DNA of 64,000 nucleotides, from positions 868,001 to 932,000 of the forward strand of contig NZ_VFOO01000001.1 of assembly GCF_006716115.1 (NCBI RefSeq). The letters run 5' to 3'. Position numbers and translations under genes: made by a program. Of this stretch, positions 19,355 to 29,100 are shown one piece after another. The stretch is from Subtercola boreus. Lineage in GTDB: Bacteria; Actinomycetota; Actinomycetes; Actinomycetales; Microbacteriaceae. The notes under the pieces are model-generated. The model saw only the letters and a list, made by a program, of their open reading frames with translations. It made no database searches and was not told the DNA's origin. Numbering within the stretch: the first letter of the stretch is position 1; each line of letters starts with the position of its first letter.

Positions 19355-20641
19355 TCAGATGAGGGTGTCAGCGAGGCGGATGGCGCCGACGGGGGCGGTT
19401 CCGCCGTAGACGGTGAGGTCGAGACGGGGGAGGATGCCGTCGACGGAGGACTGCGTGAGGGCGCCGGCGCGCACGAGGAGGGTGAGGCCGACGAGGGTGG
19501 CGGCCCGCAGGTTGCCGTCGAGCATCTTGAGCGCGACTGTGGTGCCCGCGGTGTCACGGTGGTGAATCGGCTCGTCGTCGCCCGTGGGGCGGGGCGCGGA
19601 CTGGCCGGCGGCGTCAGCCGCACCGGGGGCGGGGGAGGCCGCCGTGGTCGACATCACCATGACGCCCTCGGCTCCGAGCTTCGAGAAGACCGCGAGCTCG
19701 TCGATGCAGAGGGTGTTGGCGCGGCCCGGGCCGTCGATGGCCCAGCCGTTCGCGAGCACGGAGGCCGTGAGCGTGGCAGCCTCGGCCGAGACGAGGCGGT
19801 CGAGACCGAGGGCGACGGTGTGTTCCACCGCGTCGCCGTCGGCCGCGCCGGGTTGCGACGCGGCCGACACGAAGACGTCGACAGGGGCGTCGGCGGCGTC
19901 GACCGGACTGAGCAGCGGAGCGAGGGGGAGCGCCGAGGTGATGCGGCCGATGCCGCGGGCGAGACCCACGAGCGAGACCGCGTACACGGGGGCTCCGCAG
20001 CCGTCGACGGCGGAGGCTGCGACGGTCTCGCCGGTCAACTCCTCGATGGTGGCGAGGATGCGCTGCTGCAGAGGATGCGACGGTTCGAGATACGTGTCCA
20101 GGGGCCAGTCGTTGACGACGCACGCGAGCAGCATCGCGGCGTGCTTGCCCGAGCAGTTCATGTAGAGCGGCGACCGGTCGAGACCGGCGCGCACGAGCGC
20201 GTCACGCGCCGCTGAGGAACCGGGCCAGTCGCGCGGGCACTGCAGGGCATCCGGAGCAAGACCCGCGAGGTCGAGGATGCTCTGCACGACGGCCACGTGT
20301 TCCGTGGTCGCCGCATGGCTGGCCGTGGCCAGCACGGTCTGCACGGCATCGAGCGACACCCCCGAGCCCTCCAACGAGCGGAGGACCGCCAGCGCCTGGA
20401 ACGGTTTCAGGCAGGAGCGCGGGATGATCGGGGCCGAGGGGTCTCCGAGGGTGCTGAGCACGTCACCGCCGGGGGAGAGCACGACGGCCGATCCGATGTG
20501 GCGCGACTCGACGAAGCCGCTGCGCTCGACGACGGCGAGTTCGACGGCATCGGAGGCAGCGAAGGTGCCGATGGCGGATGCCGCGGCCGGGGTGCCGAGG
20601 GCAGGGGTGCCGCCGGCAGCAGCGCCCGCGGCTCCGCTCAC
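19355..20641 (-). CDS. L-asparaginase II family protein (PF06089 type)
   Basis: Hydrolyses L-asparagine to aspartate and ammonia. It matches the thermolabile asparaginase II family: AVVERSGFVESRHIGSAVV, PRSCLKPFQALAVL, SHAATTEHVAVVQ, LYMNCSGKHAAMLLACV and SAVDGCGAPVYAVSL. This family is unrelated to E. coli AnsA/AnsB. 428 residues, with a 30-residue Ala/Gly-rich N-terminus. The GTG start overlaps the gabT stop by 4 nt, so both are one transcription unit and both feed amino nitrogen into central metabolism. Confidence 0.9.
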   Translation of the reverse strand: MSGAAGAAAGGTPALGTPAAASAIGTFAASDAVELAVVERSGFVESRHIGSAVVLSPGGDVLSTLGDPSAPIIPRSCLKPFQALAVLRSLEGSGVSLDAVQTVLATASHAATTEHVAVVQSILDLAGLAPDALQCPRDWPGSSAARDALVRAGLDRSPLYMNCSGKHAAMLLACVVNDWPLDTYLEPSHPLQQRILATIEELTGETVAASAVDGCGAPVYAVSLVGLARGIGRITSALPLAPLLSPVDAADAPVDVFVSAASQPGAADGDAVEHTVALGLDRLVSAEAATLTASVLANGWAIDGPGRANTLCIDELAVFSKLGAEGVMVMSTTAASPAPGAADAAGQSAPRPTGDDEPIHHRDTAGTTVALKMLDGNLRAATLVGLTLLVRAGALTQSSVDGILPRLDLTVYGGTAPVGAIRLADTLI

Positions 20642-22011
20642 GCCAGCTCTCCCGCAGCCAGCGCGGCGAAACCGTCGTCGAGCACGCTGAGCGCGTCTTC
20701 GAGCAGGGCATCGCTGATCGTCAGGCTGGGGAGGAAGCGCAGCACGTTGCCGTAGGTACCGGCGGTGAGGATGAGCACGCCGTGCGCTGCAGCGTATGCG
20801 GCCAGGGCGGTGACCGCGGCACCGTTCGGCTCCTTGGTCGTCGCTCCGGTGCCGGGCTGCACGAGTTCGATCGCGATCATCGCACCGACTCCGCGCACGT
20901 CGCCGATGATGTCGTACTTCTTCTGCAGGTCGAGCAGGCCGTTGGAGAGGGTCTGCTCCACGCGGGTCGCTTCGGCGAGGAGTCCGAGGCGTTCGATCTC
21001 ACTGAACACCGCGACCGCTGCGGCGGCGGCGACGGGGTTGCCCCCGAAGGTGCCGCCGAGACCGCCCGGCAGGGCGGCATCCATGATCTCGGACCGCCCG
21101 GTGACGGCCGCGAGCGGCAGGCCGCCGGCGATGCCCTTGGCCGACGTGACCAGGTCGGGAGTGAGGCCGAAGTGCTCGCTCGCGAAGTACTTGCCTGTGC
21201 GGGCCATGCCGCTCTGGATCTCGTCCGCGACGAAGACGATGCCGTTGTCGGTGCACCACTGCTGGAGGGCGGGCAGGAAGCCATCGGCCGGCAGCACGAA
21301 GCCGCCCTCGCCCTGGATCGGCTCGACGACGAGGCAGGCGAGGTCGTACGCGCCGACCGTCTTCTCGAGGTAGGAGATGGTGCGGGCCGCGGCCTCGGCA
21401 CCCGTGAGGCCGTCGTGGTACGGGTACGAGTTCGGGGCGCGGTACACGTCGCCGGCGAACGGGCCGAAGCCGGTCGAGTACGGCGCCGCCTTGAAGTTCA
21501 TCGCCATGGTGAGGTTGGTGCGGCCGTGGTAGGCGTGCTCGAGCACGGCGACGCCCACGCGGCGGGTGTACTTGCGCGCGATCTTGACCGCGTTCTCGAC
21601 GGCCTCGGCGCCCGAGTTCGCGAGCATCGTCTTCTTCGGGAAGTCGCCCGGTGTGTGCTCTGCGAGCAGTTCGGCGACCCGCACGTACTCCTCGTAGGGC
21701 GTGACGGTGAAGAGGGTGTGGGTGACATCGTTCAGCTGCTCGGTCGCTGCTGCGACGACGCCGCCCTGGGTGTGGCCGACCGTGGTGACGCCGATGCCGG
21801 CGCCGAGGTCGATGAACTGGTTGCCGTCGACATCCACCAGGATCGCGCCGTTCGCCTTCGCGATGTACACGGGCAGAACGGATGACACGCCCACCGGCAC
21901 CACGGCGAGGCGTCGCTCGTGCAGGGCGTTCGATTTGGGGCCGGGGATCGCGGTGACGATCTTCCGCTCCTGGGGGATGGTGAACGCGGAGGTGCCGAGG
22001 GTGTCAGTCAT
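20638..22011 (-). CDS. gabT: 4-aminobutyrate aminotransferase
   Basis: Converts GABA plus 2-oxoglutarate to succinate semialdehyde and glutamate. The PLP lysine is Lys292 in TSAKGIAGGLPLAAV; VFVADEIQSGMARTGK, NSGAEAVENAVKIAR and VEPIQGEGGF are GabT blocks. I use ATG 22011 (457 residues) instead of the TTG at 22020, which lies inside a TATTCT box placed 8 nt before the ATG. GABA is the end product of putrescine breakdown, fitting the neighbouring import and oxidase genes. No succinate-semialdehyde dehydrogenase is next to it. Confidence 0.94.
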   Translation of the reverse strand: MTDTLGTSAFTIPQERKIVTAIPGPKSNALHERRLAVVPVGVSSVLPVYIAKANGAILVDVDGNQFIDLGAGIGVTTVGHTQGGVVAAATEQLNDVTHTLFTVTPYEEYVRVAELLAEHTPGDFPKKTMLANSGAEAVENAVKIARKYTRRVGVAVLEHAYHGRTNLTMAMNFKAAPYSTGFGPFAGDVYRAPNSYPYHDGLTGAEAAARTISYLEKTVGAYDLACLVVEPIQGEGGFVLPADGFLPALQQWCTDNGIVFVADEIQSGMARTGKYFASEHFGLTPDLVTSAKGIAGGLPLAAVTGRSEIMDAALPGGLGGTFGGNPVAAAAAVAVFSEIERLGLLAEATRVEQTLSNGLLDLQKKYDIIGDVRGVGAMIAIELVQPGTGATTKEPNGAAVTALAAYAAAHGVLILTAGTYGNVLRFLPSLTISDALLEDALSVLDDGFAALAAGELA

Positions 22012-22019
22012 AGTCCTCA

Positions 22020-22025
22020 AGAATA
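22020..22025 (-). promoter_or_regulatory. Predicted -10 box of gabT (near-leaderless)
   Basis: TATTCT on the minus strand, 8 nt before ATG 22011. Transcription should start at or within a few bases of the start codon. Confidence 0.5.
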
Positions 22026-22105
22026 CCGGGCCCCGCTCCCAGGCGCTGGTGCGTCTGTGCAGGGTGTCTTAATGGTGGATGCATCGCAGATTGCCGGTTC
22101 CCATC

Positions 22106-22792
22106 TCACAAGCTCCATCCGTCGCCGTAGGCAATCGTGGGGCGACCCTTCTCGACGATGAGCCCGCGGCTGTCGACGCGGAGCAGGACCGGACGCTCGA
22201 CCATCACGGCGAACTCCTCGAACGCCCAGAACCAGTGTGCCGTCCTCCCGAGCTCGGCGAGACCCCGCCACTCTCCGGGCGCCTCCACGCCGAGCACCTC
22301 GATCGACTCGACCCAGGCGGTCCAGAACTGCGTGTAGTAGCCGCTGTAGGCCAGATCCATGAAAGCTGTCGCGCTGGGTGGATGCTTGCCTTCCACCACC
22401 TCGGATCCGATCCGTTCCCCGACTCGCTGTACTGTTCCGAAGTTGATGATTTCTTCAAGAGAGTCCGTCACGGTGCACAGAGCGAGATCGAGGGTCGTCT
22501 CACTCGGGCCGGCATCACGAATGGCGGCACGAGTTCGGTTCTGCAGGTCGCCGATGAGATCGACATCGGAATGCCCACTTTCGGGCCCACGCCGGTCCAG
22601 CAACCGGAGGCCCTCAGGCGGTGAGGCGACCCAGTACACCTTGGCGGGAACACTCTTGCCGGCGCAGCAGTACGCGAGGCGGAGTGCGTCTTCGGCTCTT
22701 GCGCGATCGATGGGCTCCGTCGATAGCGACCAGGCCCTCCAATGACCTTCGACCTCGTGTAGGCGATCCTTGAGAGCAGCATTCGGATCTGT
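22106..22792 (-). pseudogene. DUF6745-like gene remnant, lacking both ends
   Basis: The frame runs from just after a TAG (22795-22793) to TGA at 22106. The stretch SLSTEPIDRARAEDALRLAY and, near the end, FAVMVERPVLL plus IAYGDGWSL resemble the start and middle of DUF6745 proteins, as I remember the family. Those usually have 300-400 residues and continue beyond the GW motif; here translation ends at once. No ATG, GTG or TTG occurs before GTG 22639, which lies after conserved sequence. So both the start and the C-terminal part seem lost. GC content is lower than its neighbours just upstream. The alternative is a short functional protein from GTG 22639 (177 residues). Confidence 0.55.
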
Positions 22793-22841
22793 CTATGACA
22801 TATCCTCATAATACATCGACTCATCGTTTCTGGCGGAGGCA

Positions 22842-22847
22842 TAGGGT
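22842..22847 (+). promoter_or_regulatory. Predicted -10 box of the OsmC gene (leaderless)
   Basis: TAGGGT with 6 nt (TGAGCG) before GTG 22854, in an AT-richer stretch between divergent genes. Confidence 0.5.
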
Positions 22848-22853
22848 TGAGCG

Positions 22854-23312
22854 GTGACTGAGCATCGCTACACAGTGAGTGTCGAATGGCTGGGCAATCG
22901 CGGAACCGGCACGAGCGGGTACCGCGACTACTCCCGGCAGGGCGTCATCCGCGCCGCCGGGAAGGTCGAGCTGCCATCGTCGGCCGACCACCCGTTCCGT
23001 GGTGACCGCGACCGCTGGAACCCGGAGGAACTGCTGCTCGCCGCCCTCGCCGAGTGCCACATGCTCTCCTATCTGCATGTGGCCGTGATGCACGGCGTGG
23101 TCGTCACCGGGTACGAAGACGAAGCGACGGCGACGATGGTGCAGGAAGGCCAGGGCGGCCACTTCACGTCGGCCACGCTGCATCCGGTGGTCACCCTCGC
23201 CGACCCGTCCCAGGCGGAGCTTGCGAACAGCATCCACGCCGAGGCCAGCGGCTATTGCTTCATCGCGCAGTCGGTGAACTTCCCGGTACTGCACGAGCCG
23301 CGGGCCCAGTGA
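22854..23312 (+). CDS. OsmC-family protein (peroxide/organic hydroperoxide protection)
   Basis: 152 residues with the OsmC fold. The two redox cysteines of the family are present: the first in LLAALAECHMLSYL, the second in ASGYCFIAQSVNFPV. NPEELLLAAL is a typical OsmC/Ohr block. Family members reduce organic hydroperoxides using dihydrolipoamide or similar thiols. The stop overlaps the GTG start of the MFS gene by two bases, so both are probably one transcript. Confidence 0.9.
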   Translation: MTEHRYTVSVEWLGNRGTGTSGYRDYSRQGVIRAAGKVELPSSADHPFRGDRDRWNPEELLLAALAECHMLSYLHVAVMHGVVVTGYEDEATATMVQEGQGGHFTSATLHPVVTLADPSQAELANSIHAEASGYCFIAQSVNFPVLHEPRAQ

Positions 23313-24679
23313 CGCGGTACCAGCGCGTCGTTCTCGTGGTGGCGATCCTCGCCTCCTTCATCTCGTTCCTCGACGGAACCGTCATCAACGTCGCGCTCCC
23401 GGCGATCACGAGAGAACTCGGCGGGGGGCTCGCCGGGCAGCAGTGGGTGGTCGACGCCTACCTCATCTCGCTCACAGCCGTCATTCTGCTCGCCGGTTCA
23501 CTCAGTGATGCGTTCGGGCGCCGCCGGGTCATCTTCTGGGGGCTGATCGGGTTCGGGGCGGCATCCGTTCTCTGTGCGGTGTCGCCGACGGACGAGTTCC
23601 TGATCGTGAGCCGCGGCATCCAGGGCATCGCCGGTGCGCTGCTCGTGCCGAGTTCGTTGGCCATCATCATCTCGAACTTCGACGGGCCGAAGCGGGCGAA
23701 GGCGATCGGCCAGTGGACGGCGTGGACGAGCACCGCCTTCCTCGCCGGCCCGCTGCTCGGCGGAGTGCTCGTCGATCTGCTCTCCTGGCGGCTGGTGTTC
23801 GCGATCAACGTGATCCCGATCGCGGTGACGCTGCTGATGCTGCGGAAGATCCAGGTCGAACCGCCTCGCCCCGTCAAACCGGTCATCGACTACCGCGGGG
23901 CGGTGCTCGGGATCCTCGGCATCGGGCTGCCGGTGTTCGCGCTGATCGAGCAGGGGCGGCTCGGTTGGTCGAACCCGGTCGTCTGGGGTGCGCTGGTGGT
24001 GGGGGTGCTGGCGTTCGCGCTCTTCATCGTGAACGAGCGGCGGGTGCCGCAGCCGATGCTGCCGCTCAGCCTGTTCCGGGTGCGGAACTTCTGGGTCGGC
24101 AACGTGGCGACCACCTTCGTCTACGCGGCGATCTCGTTGGGGTCGTTCCTGCTGACGCTCTTTCTGCAGCAGGTCGCGGGGTATTCGGCGACCCAGGCGG
24201 GGCTCGCGTCGCTGCCGTCGACGATCATCAGCATCGCTCTGTCCTCGCTGTTCGGAACCCTGGCCGGCAAGTACGGGTCGCGCCTGTTCATGGCGGTCGG
24301 GCCGCTGATCGCGGCGGTGGGCTGGGTGCTGCTGTCGCAGGTCACGGCGTCGGCCGACTACGTCACGCAGGTGTTCCCCGGCACGGTGGTCTTCGCCCTC
24401 GGGATGACCGTGACCGTCGCGCCTCTCACCGCCGCCATCCTCGGGGCGATCGACCCCGAGCGCGCCGGTATCGCCTCGGCCGTGAACAACGCGGTCTCGC
24501 GGGTCGCGGGGCTGGTCGCGACCGCGGCAGCGGCACTCATCGTGGGGGAGGCTCTCACGGTCGACGGATTCTCGCGCGGTGTGCTCACGACGGCGGCGCT
24601 GCTCGTCGTCGGCGGCCTCGTGTCGGCCGTCGGCATCCAGAATGCTCGCCGCCCCGCCCCGGCGGCTGCCGCCCCCTGA
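23309..24679 (+). CDS. MFS drug-type exporter (DHA2, EmrB/QacA family)
   Basis: 456 residues, about 14 predicted helices. The N-terminus ASFISFLDGTVINVALPAI is the DHA2 motif D1 with the membrane aspartate, and LSDAFGRRRVIFWGL is motif A; SRGIQGIAGALLVPSSLAII is motif B/C-like. These are proton antiporters exporting lipophilic compounds. GTG 23309 overlaps the OsmC stop and starts the conserved first helix; the frame is open further upstream to 23054 only as a shadow of the OsmC gene. Substrate cannot be predicted. Confidence 0.92.
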   Translation: MTRYQRVVLVVAILASFISFLDGTVINVALPAITRELGGGLAGQQWVVDAYLISLTAVILLAGSLSDAFGRRRVIFWGLIGFGAASVLCAVSPTDEFLIVSRGIQGIAGALLVPSSLAIIISNFDGPKRAKAIGQWTAWTSTAFLAGPLLGGVLVDLLSWRLVFAINVIPIAVTLLMLRKIQVEPPRPVKPVIDYRGAVLGILGIGLPVFALIEQGRLGWSNPVVWGALVVGVLAFALFIVNERRVPQPMLPLSLFRVRNFWVGNVATTFVYAAISLGSFLLTLFLQQVAGYSATQAGLASLPSTIISIALSSLFGTLAGKYGSRLFMAVGPLIAAVGWVLLSQVTASADYVTQVFPGTVVFALGMTVTVAPLTAAILGAIDPERAGIASAVNNAVSRVAGLVATAAAALIVGEALTVDGFSRGVLTTAALLVVGGLVSAVGIQNARRPAPAAAAP

Positions 24680-24695
24680 CCTCCCCCCAAACCTC

Positions 24696-24755
24696 ATCGA
24701 GTGGGCGTTTTGGGCCCCAAAACGGAAGTTTTGGGGCCCAAACTGCTCACTCGAT
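24696..24755. repeat. Palindromic intergenic element, copy 2
   Basis: Two 27-nt arms (24696-24722 and 24729-24755) with a 6-nt centre. The left arm begins ATCGAGTGGGCGTTTTGGGC and the reverse complement of the right arm begins ATCGAGTGAGCAGTTTGGGC; both end in CCCCAAAA. Like copy 1 (8242-8302), it lies between convergent genes. All four arms of the two copies share the ATCGAGTG start and the GGCCC block. Confidence 0.82.
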
Positions 24756-24790
24756 GTGAGGGAGGGGGGGGAAGGGGGGAAGGAGGGGGG

Positions 24791-26143
24791 TCAGCGGGGG
24801 GCGCGGCGGGGGAGCTTCGGGAGGGTGTGCTGGTCGAGCCAGGCGGCGAAGAGGGCGCCGACGGGGGACGGCGAGTGCGATTGCACGAGGGCGACGAACT
24901 CGGGCGTCGACACGGTGCCGTGCCGGTGCGTCGCCACCCACTCACGGAGCACGCGGAAGAAGATGTCGTCGCCGAGCGTGCGACGGAGCGCGTGCAGCGT
25001 CAGCGCGCCCCGTTTGTAGAGCCGGTCGTCGAACATGCGCGCGGCGCCGGGGTCGCCGATCATCAGGTCCTTCGGCAGCCGGTTGAGCCGCGCCCAGGTC
25101 GAGGTGGCGCACTCGTCGGCGCTCATCCCGCCGGACTCCTCCGACCAGAGCCACTCGGCGTAGCAGGCGAAACCCTCGTGCAGCCAGATGTCCTTCCAGC
25201 GCCCGACCGTCAGGGAGTTGCCGAACCACTGGTGCGAGAGTTCGTGGGCGATGAGCCGCTCCGAGCCGCCGACTCCGTCGATGTGGTTGCGTCCGAAGAT
25301 GGCGAGGCCCTGCGCCTCCAGCGGGATCTCGAGGTCGTCGTCGGTGACCACGACGGTGTAGTCGTCGAACGGGTACTCCCCGAACATCCGCTCGAAGAGG
25401 GCCATCATGCGGCCCTGCGCCTCGAAGTCGGCCAGCGCGTTCGGCCGCAGGTCTTCGGGCAGCAGCACGTACTGCGGCACGCCGTCCTGCGACACGTGCA
25501 TGGTCTCGTAGAGCCCGATCTGCACGGTCGCCAGGTAGGTGGCGAGAGGTTCTGCCGAATGGAACTCCCAGCGTGTGCGCGACGCCCGCTGCGTCTTCTT
25601 GACCAGCTCGCCGTTGCAGAGCACGCGGTACCCCGATTCGACGGAGAACGCGATCGTGTAGGTCGCCTTGTTCGACGGATGATCGTTGCAGGGGAACCAC
25701 GACGGGGCCCCGCTCGGCTGGCCGGCCACGATCACGCCGTCGGTGAGCTCCTCCCAGCCGACGTCGCCCCACTGGCTCCGCACCGGTTTCGGCAGGCCGC
25801 TGTATTTGACGACGACAGTGAACTCCGCGCCCTTGTTCAGAGCCGTGACGGGGGTGACGACGAGTTTCCGCGCGGTCTGCGTGAGGTGCGCGGAGCGGTG
25901 CCCGTCGACGCTGACCTTGCTCGCGACGAGACCCGCGAAGTCGAGGCTGAAGCTCGACAGGCGCTGGGTCGCGACGGCGGTGATCGTGGTGGTGGCGCTC
26001 AGCCGGTTCGACGCGACGCGGTAGTCGCCGTCGATGTCGTAGTGCAGCACGGTGTAGCCGCCGTTGCCGCTGGTCGGCAGGTACGGATCGCCGAGCGAGC
26101 GGGCGCCCGCCGCTGCGAGTGCCGTCGAGGTGGGCCGCGCCAT
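24791..26143 (-). CDS. M1-family zinc metallopeptidase
   Basis: 450-residue gluzincin. The zinc site is HELSHQWFGNSL (His300, His304, catalytic Glu301) with the third ligand Glu323 in WLHEGFACYAEW. The exopeptidase GAMEN motif is changed to EAQGLAIF (276-283). There is an N-terminal beta-domain but no C-terminal helical domain, so it is much shorter than PepN (about 870). No signal peptide is evident. The ATG overlaps the stop of the Pls-type NRPS gene by one base, so the two are translated together. In epsilon-poly-lysine producers a zinc aminopeptidase that degrades the polymer is known; this gene is a candidate for an equivalent role, by context only. Confidence 0.9.
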   Translation of the reverse strand: MARPTSTALAAAGARSLGDPYLPTSGNGGYTVLHYDIDGDYRVASNRLSATTTITAVATQRLSSFSLDFAGLVASKVSVDGHRSAHLTQTARKLVVTPVTALNKGAEFTVVVKYSGLPKPVRSQWGDVGWEELTDGVIVAGQPSGAPSWFPCNDHPSNKATYTIAFSVESGYRVLCNGELVKKTQRASRTRWEFHSAEPLATYLATVQIGLYETMHVSQDGVPQYVLLPEDLRPNALADFEAQGRMMALFERMFGEYPFDDYTVVVTDDDLEIPLEAQGLAIFGRNHIDGVGGSERLIAHELSHQWFGNSLTVGRWKDIWLHEGFACYAEWLWSEESGGMSADECATSTWARLNRLPKDLMIGDPGAARMFDDRLYKRGALTLHALRRTLGDDIFFRVLREWVATHRHGTVSTPEFVALVQSHSPSPVGALFAAWLDQHTLPKLPRRAPR

Positions 26144-29100
26144 CAGCCACCCACCGGCAGCACCGGCAGGCCGGCTTCGGCCGCGGTCTCGAGGCGGAGC
26201 CCGGAGGAGTCCATGCCGGAGGAACCCTGGCTCGCGGCATCCGCAACCGCCGCATCCGCCCACGGCGCGATCGGGTTGCCTGCCCAGCGCGACCCCGACG
26301 GCACATGCTCGCCCCGCATGACGAGCGACGCCGGCCCGACGGTCGCGTCGCTGCCGATGGACGCGGCGGGCAGGATGACGCCGTGCGGCCCGATCGTCGC
26401 GCCGTCGTCGAGCGAGACGCTGTCGAGGCTCATCACCCGGTCGTGGAAGAGATGCGTCTGCACGACGACGCCCCGGTTGACCGTGGAGCCCGCCCCCAGG
26501 GATATCAGGTCGGCCTCGGGCAGCCAGTACGTCTCGATCCAGGCGCCCCGGCCGATGCGCGCGCCGATCGACCGCAGCCACCACGCCAGAGCGGGCGTAC
26601 CGGAGGCGGCGTTCGCGAACCAGGGAGCGGCAACCATCTCCACAAAGGTATCCGACACTTCGTTGCGCCAGACGAACGACGACCAGAGTGGATGCTCCCC
26701 TTGACGGATTCGTCCGATGAGGGCCCACTTCGCAGCCGTCGTCACGATGGCAGCGACTGCACCGCCCGCAAGCATCACAGCCCCGGAGAGCAGGATCGCT
26801 CCGCCGAGCCCGAGCGTGCCGAGCAGCAGTTCGAGCAGCACGACGATTCCGAGGCCTATCGCGACACTGATCATCACCGGGACGATGCGGCCCAGCTCCC
26901 AGAGCGCGCGGGCCAGTTTCAGCCAGCCGGAGGGGTGGAAGGTGCGGCCCTCATCGAACTCGGCGACCTGCCGGCGGAGGCGCACGGGCGGGTTGCCGAG
27001 CCACGAGGAGCCGCTCTTCGCCTTGCGGGGGGTGGCGCTGAGAACGGCCACGAGACCGTTGCGGGGCACGGTGCGGCCGGGGCCGGTCATCCCGCTGTTG
27101 CCGAGGAACGCGCGCTTGCCGACCTTCGCTTCGTCGATGCGGAGCCAGCCACCGCCGAGTTCGTAGGAGGCGACCATGGTGTCGTCGGCGAGGAAGGCCT
27201 GGTCGGCGATCGTGGTCATCTTCGGCAGGAGGAGAACCGTCGAGGCTTCGACGTTCTTGCCGACAGTGGCCCCGAGCATCCGGAGCCAGACCGGCGTGAA
27301 GAGGCTCGCGTAGAAGGGGAAGAGGATGGTGCGCGCGGCATCCAGCAGGCGTTCGGTGGCCCAGACCTGGAAGCCGATGCGGCTCCGCACGGGGTAGCTG
27401 CCGGGGCGGATGCCGATTCCGAGCAGCCTGGCCGCGATCACGGTGAGACCTGCGTAGACGATGCCGGCCGCGATCGTGGCGAGCGGGATGGCGGCGAGCA
27501 CGCGGAGGGCGGCGTCGCCGAGGGTCGGGAGGGCGGTGAAGCCCGATCCCACGGCAACTCCCGCGGTGCTCGCCACGGACGTGCTGACCGAGACGAAGGC
27601 CGGAGTCTGGGCCGTGCCGCCGCCTGTGCTTCCGAGACCGCCGAGTGCCGACGGGTCAAGGCTCAGCCCGAGGAACCAGCCCGCCACGAGGGCGCCGGCC
27701 AGCACGGCGACCACCGGCAGCAGCGAGAGCGCCACGGAGCCCGCGGCGAAGGCGACCAGCCAGCGGGCGTTCCGCGGCGGACGCTCGTTCGGCCAGTCAG
27801 GGCGCGCCTTGCCGCGGCGTTCGGCGGGGGATCCGGCCCAGAGCTGGCCCGCAGGTACCCGCCCCGAGACGGCGGAACCCGGGGCGATCTCCGCGCGTCG
27901 CCCGATGCGCGTGCCGGGCAGGATCGTGCTCCGTGCCCCGATCGCCGCGTCGGCCCCGATCTGGATCGAGCCGAGGCGGAGCGTGTCGCCGTCGATCCAA
28001 TACCCCGAGAGGTCGACCTCCGGTTCGACGGATGCCCGCGTGCCGATCTTCAGCATGCCCGTGATGGGCGGCAGGGTGTGGAGGTCGACGCCGGGGGCGA
28101 TCTTCGCGCCGAGCGCCCGGGCGTAGGTGATGATCCACGGGGCGCCGGCGAGGTTCGTCGCCCCCACGAGCTGCGCGATCTGTTCGGCGAGCCAGAGCCG
28201 CACGTGCACCGTGCCGCCGCGCGGGTAGTCGCCGGGTTCGACGCCGGCCAGCAGGGCGCGGGCGGAGAGTACCGAGATCGCCATCCGCCCGAACGGGGTG
28301 ATCAGCACGAGGAACCCGACGAGGATGTACCACCACGAGATCGTCGGCGCCCACGGGAACACCCCGAACAGCGCCAGCACGTTGTTGGCCGCGAGTACAT
28401 AGACGAGCCAGCGCAGCCCGACGAGCACGTACAGCGGGATTCCGAGCAGTGTCTGGGCGAGCTGGGTGCCGGGCGGGGTCGGCCGCACGGGCGCGCGCTT
28501 CACCGCTTCGACGGGGGAGCGGGCATCCAGTTCCGTGGCCAGCGCGCCGATCCGCGGGTGGTCGTAGATGTCGGCGACCGTCGTCTCCGGGAAGCGGGTG
28601 CGGATGACGGACACGAGTTGCGCGGCCGAGAGGCTCCCGCCGCCGAACGCGAAGAAGTCGTCGTCTGGGCCGGTGATCGGGGCGCCGAGGATGGCGGTGA
28701 AGTGTTCAGCGATCCAGAGGGCCGTCTCGCTGAGGGCGGTGTCCGGACCTGCGCCCTTCTTCGAGCCGTCGCCGGGGCGTGTCCCGGCTCCGGATGCGGC
28801 GCCGGCACCGGCGTCGGCATCGGACCCTGACCCCGAGCCTCCGCCCCGGAAGCTCGGCAGCGGCCACGGCAGCGCCGCCTTGTCGACCTTGCCCGAGGTG
28901 CGGGTGGGCAGGCTGTCGACGACGGACAGCAGGGGGATCAGGGCGGCCGGCAGCGACTCCCGGAGGAGCGTCGTGGCTCCGGCGGTGTCGAAGGGGCTGC
29001 CGGGATCGGTCGCCGCGAGGTACCCGACGAGGATCTGGTTGCCCGCCGCAGTGCGCTGCACGACCGCCGCCGCGCCGGCCACCCCGGGCAGCGCCTGGAT

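Noticed and set aside
26119-28830. 903-residue plus-strand frame opposite the Pls-type NRPS
   Set aside because: Low-complexity shadow; the NRPS frame holds all adenylation, carrier and hexapeptide motifs.
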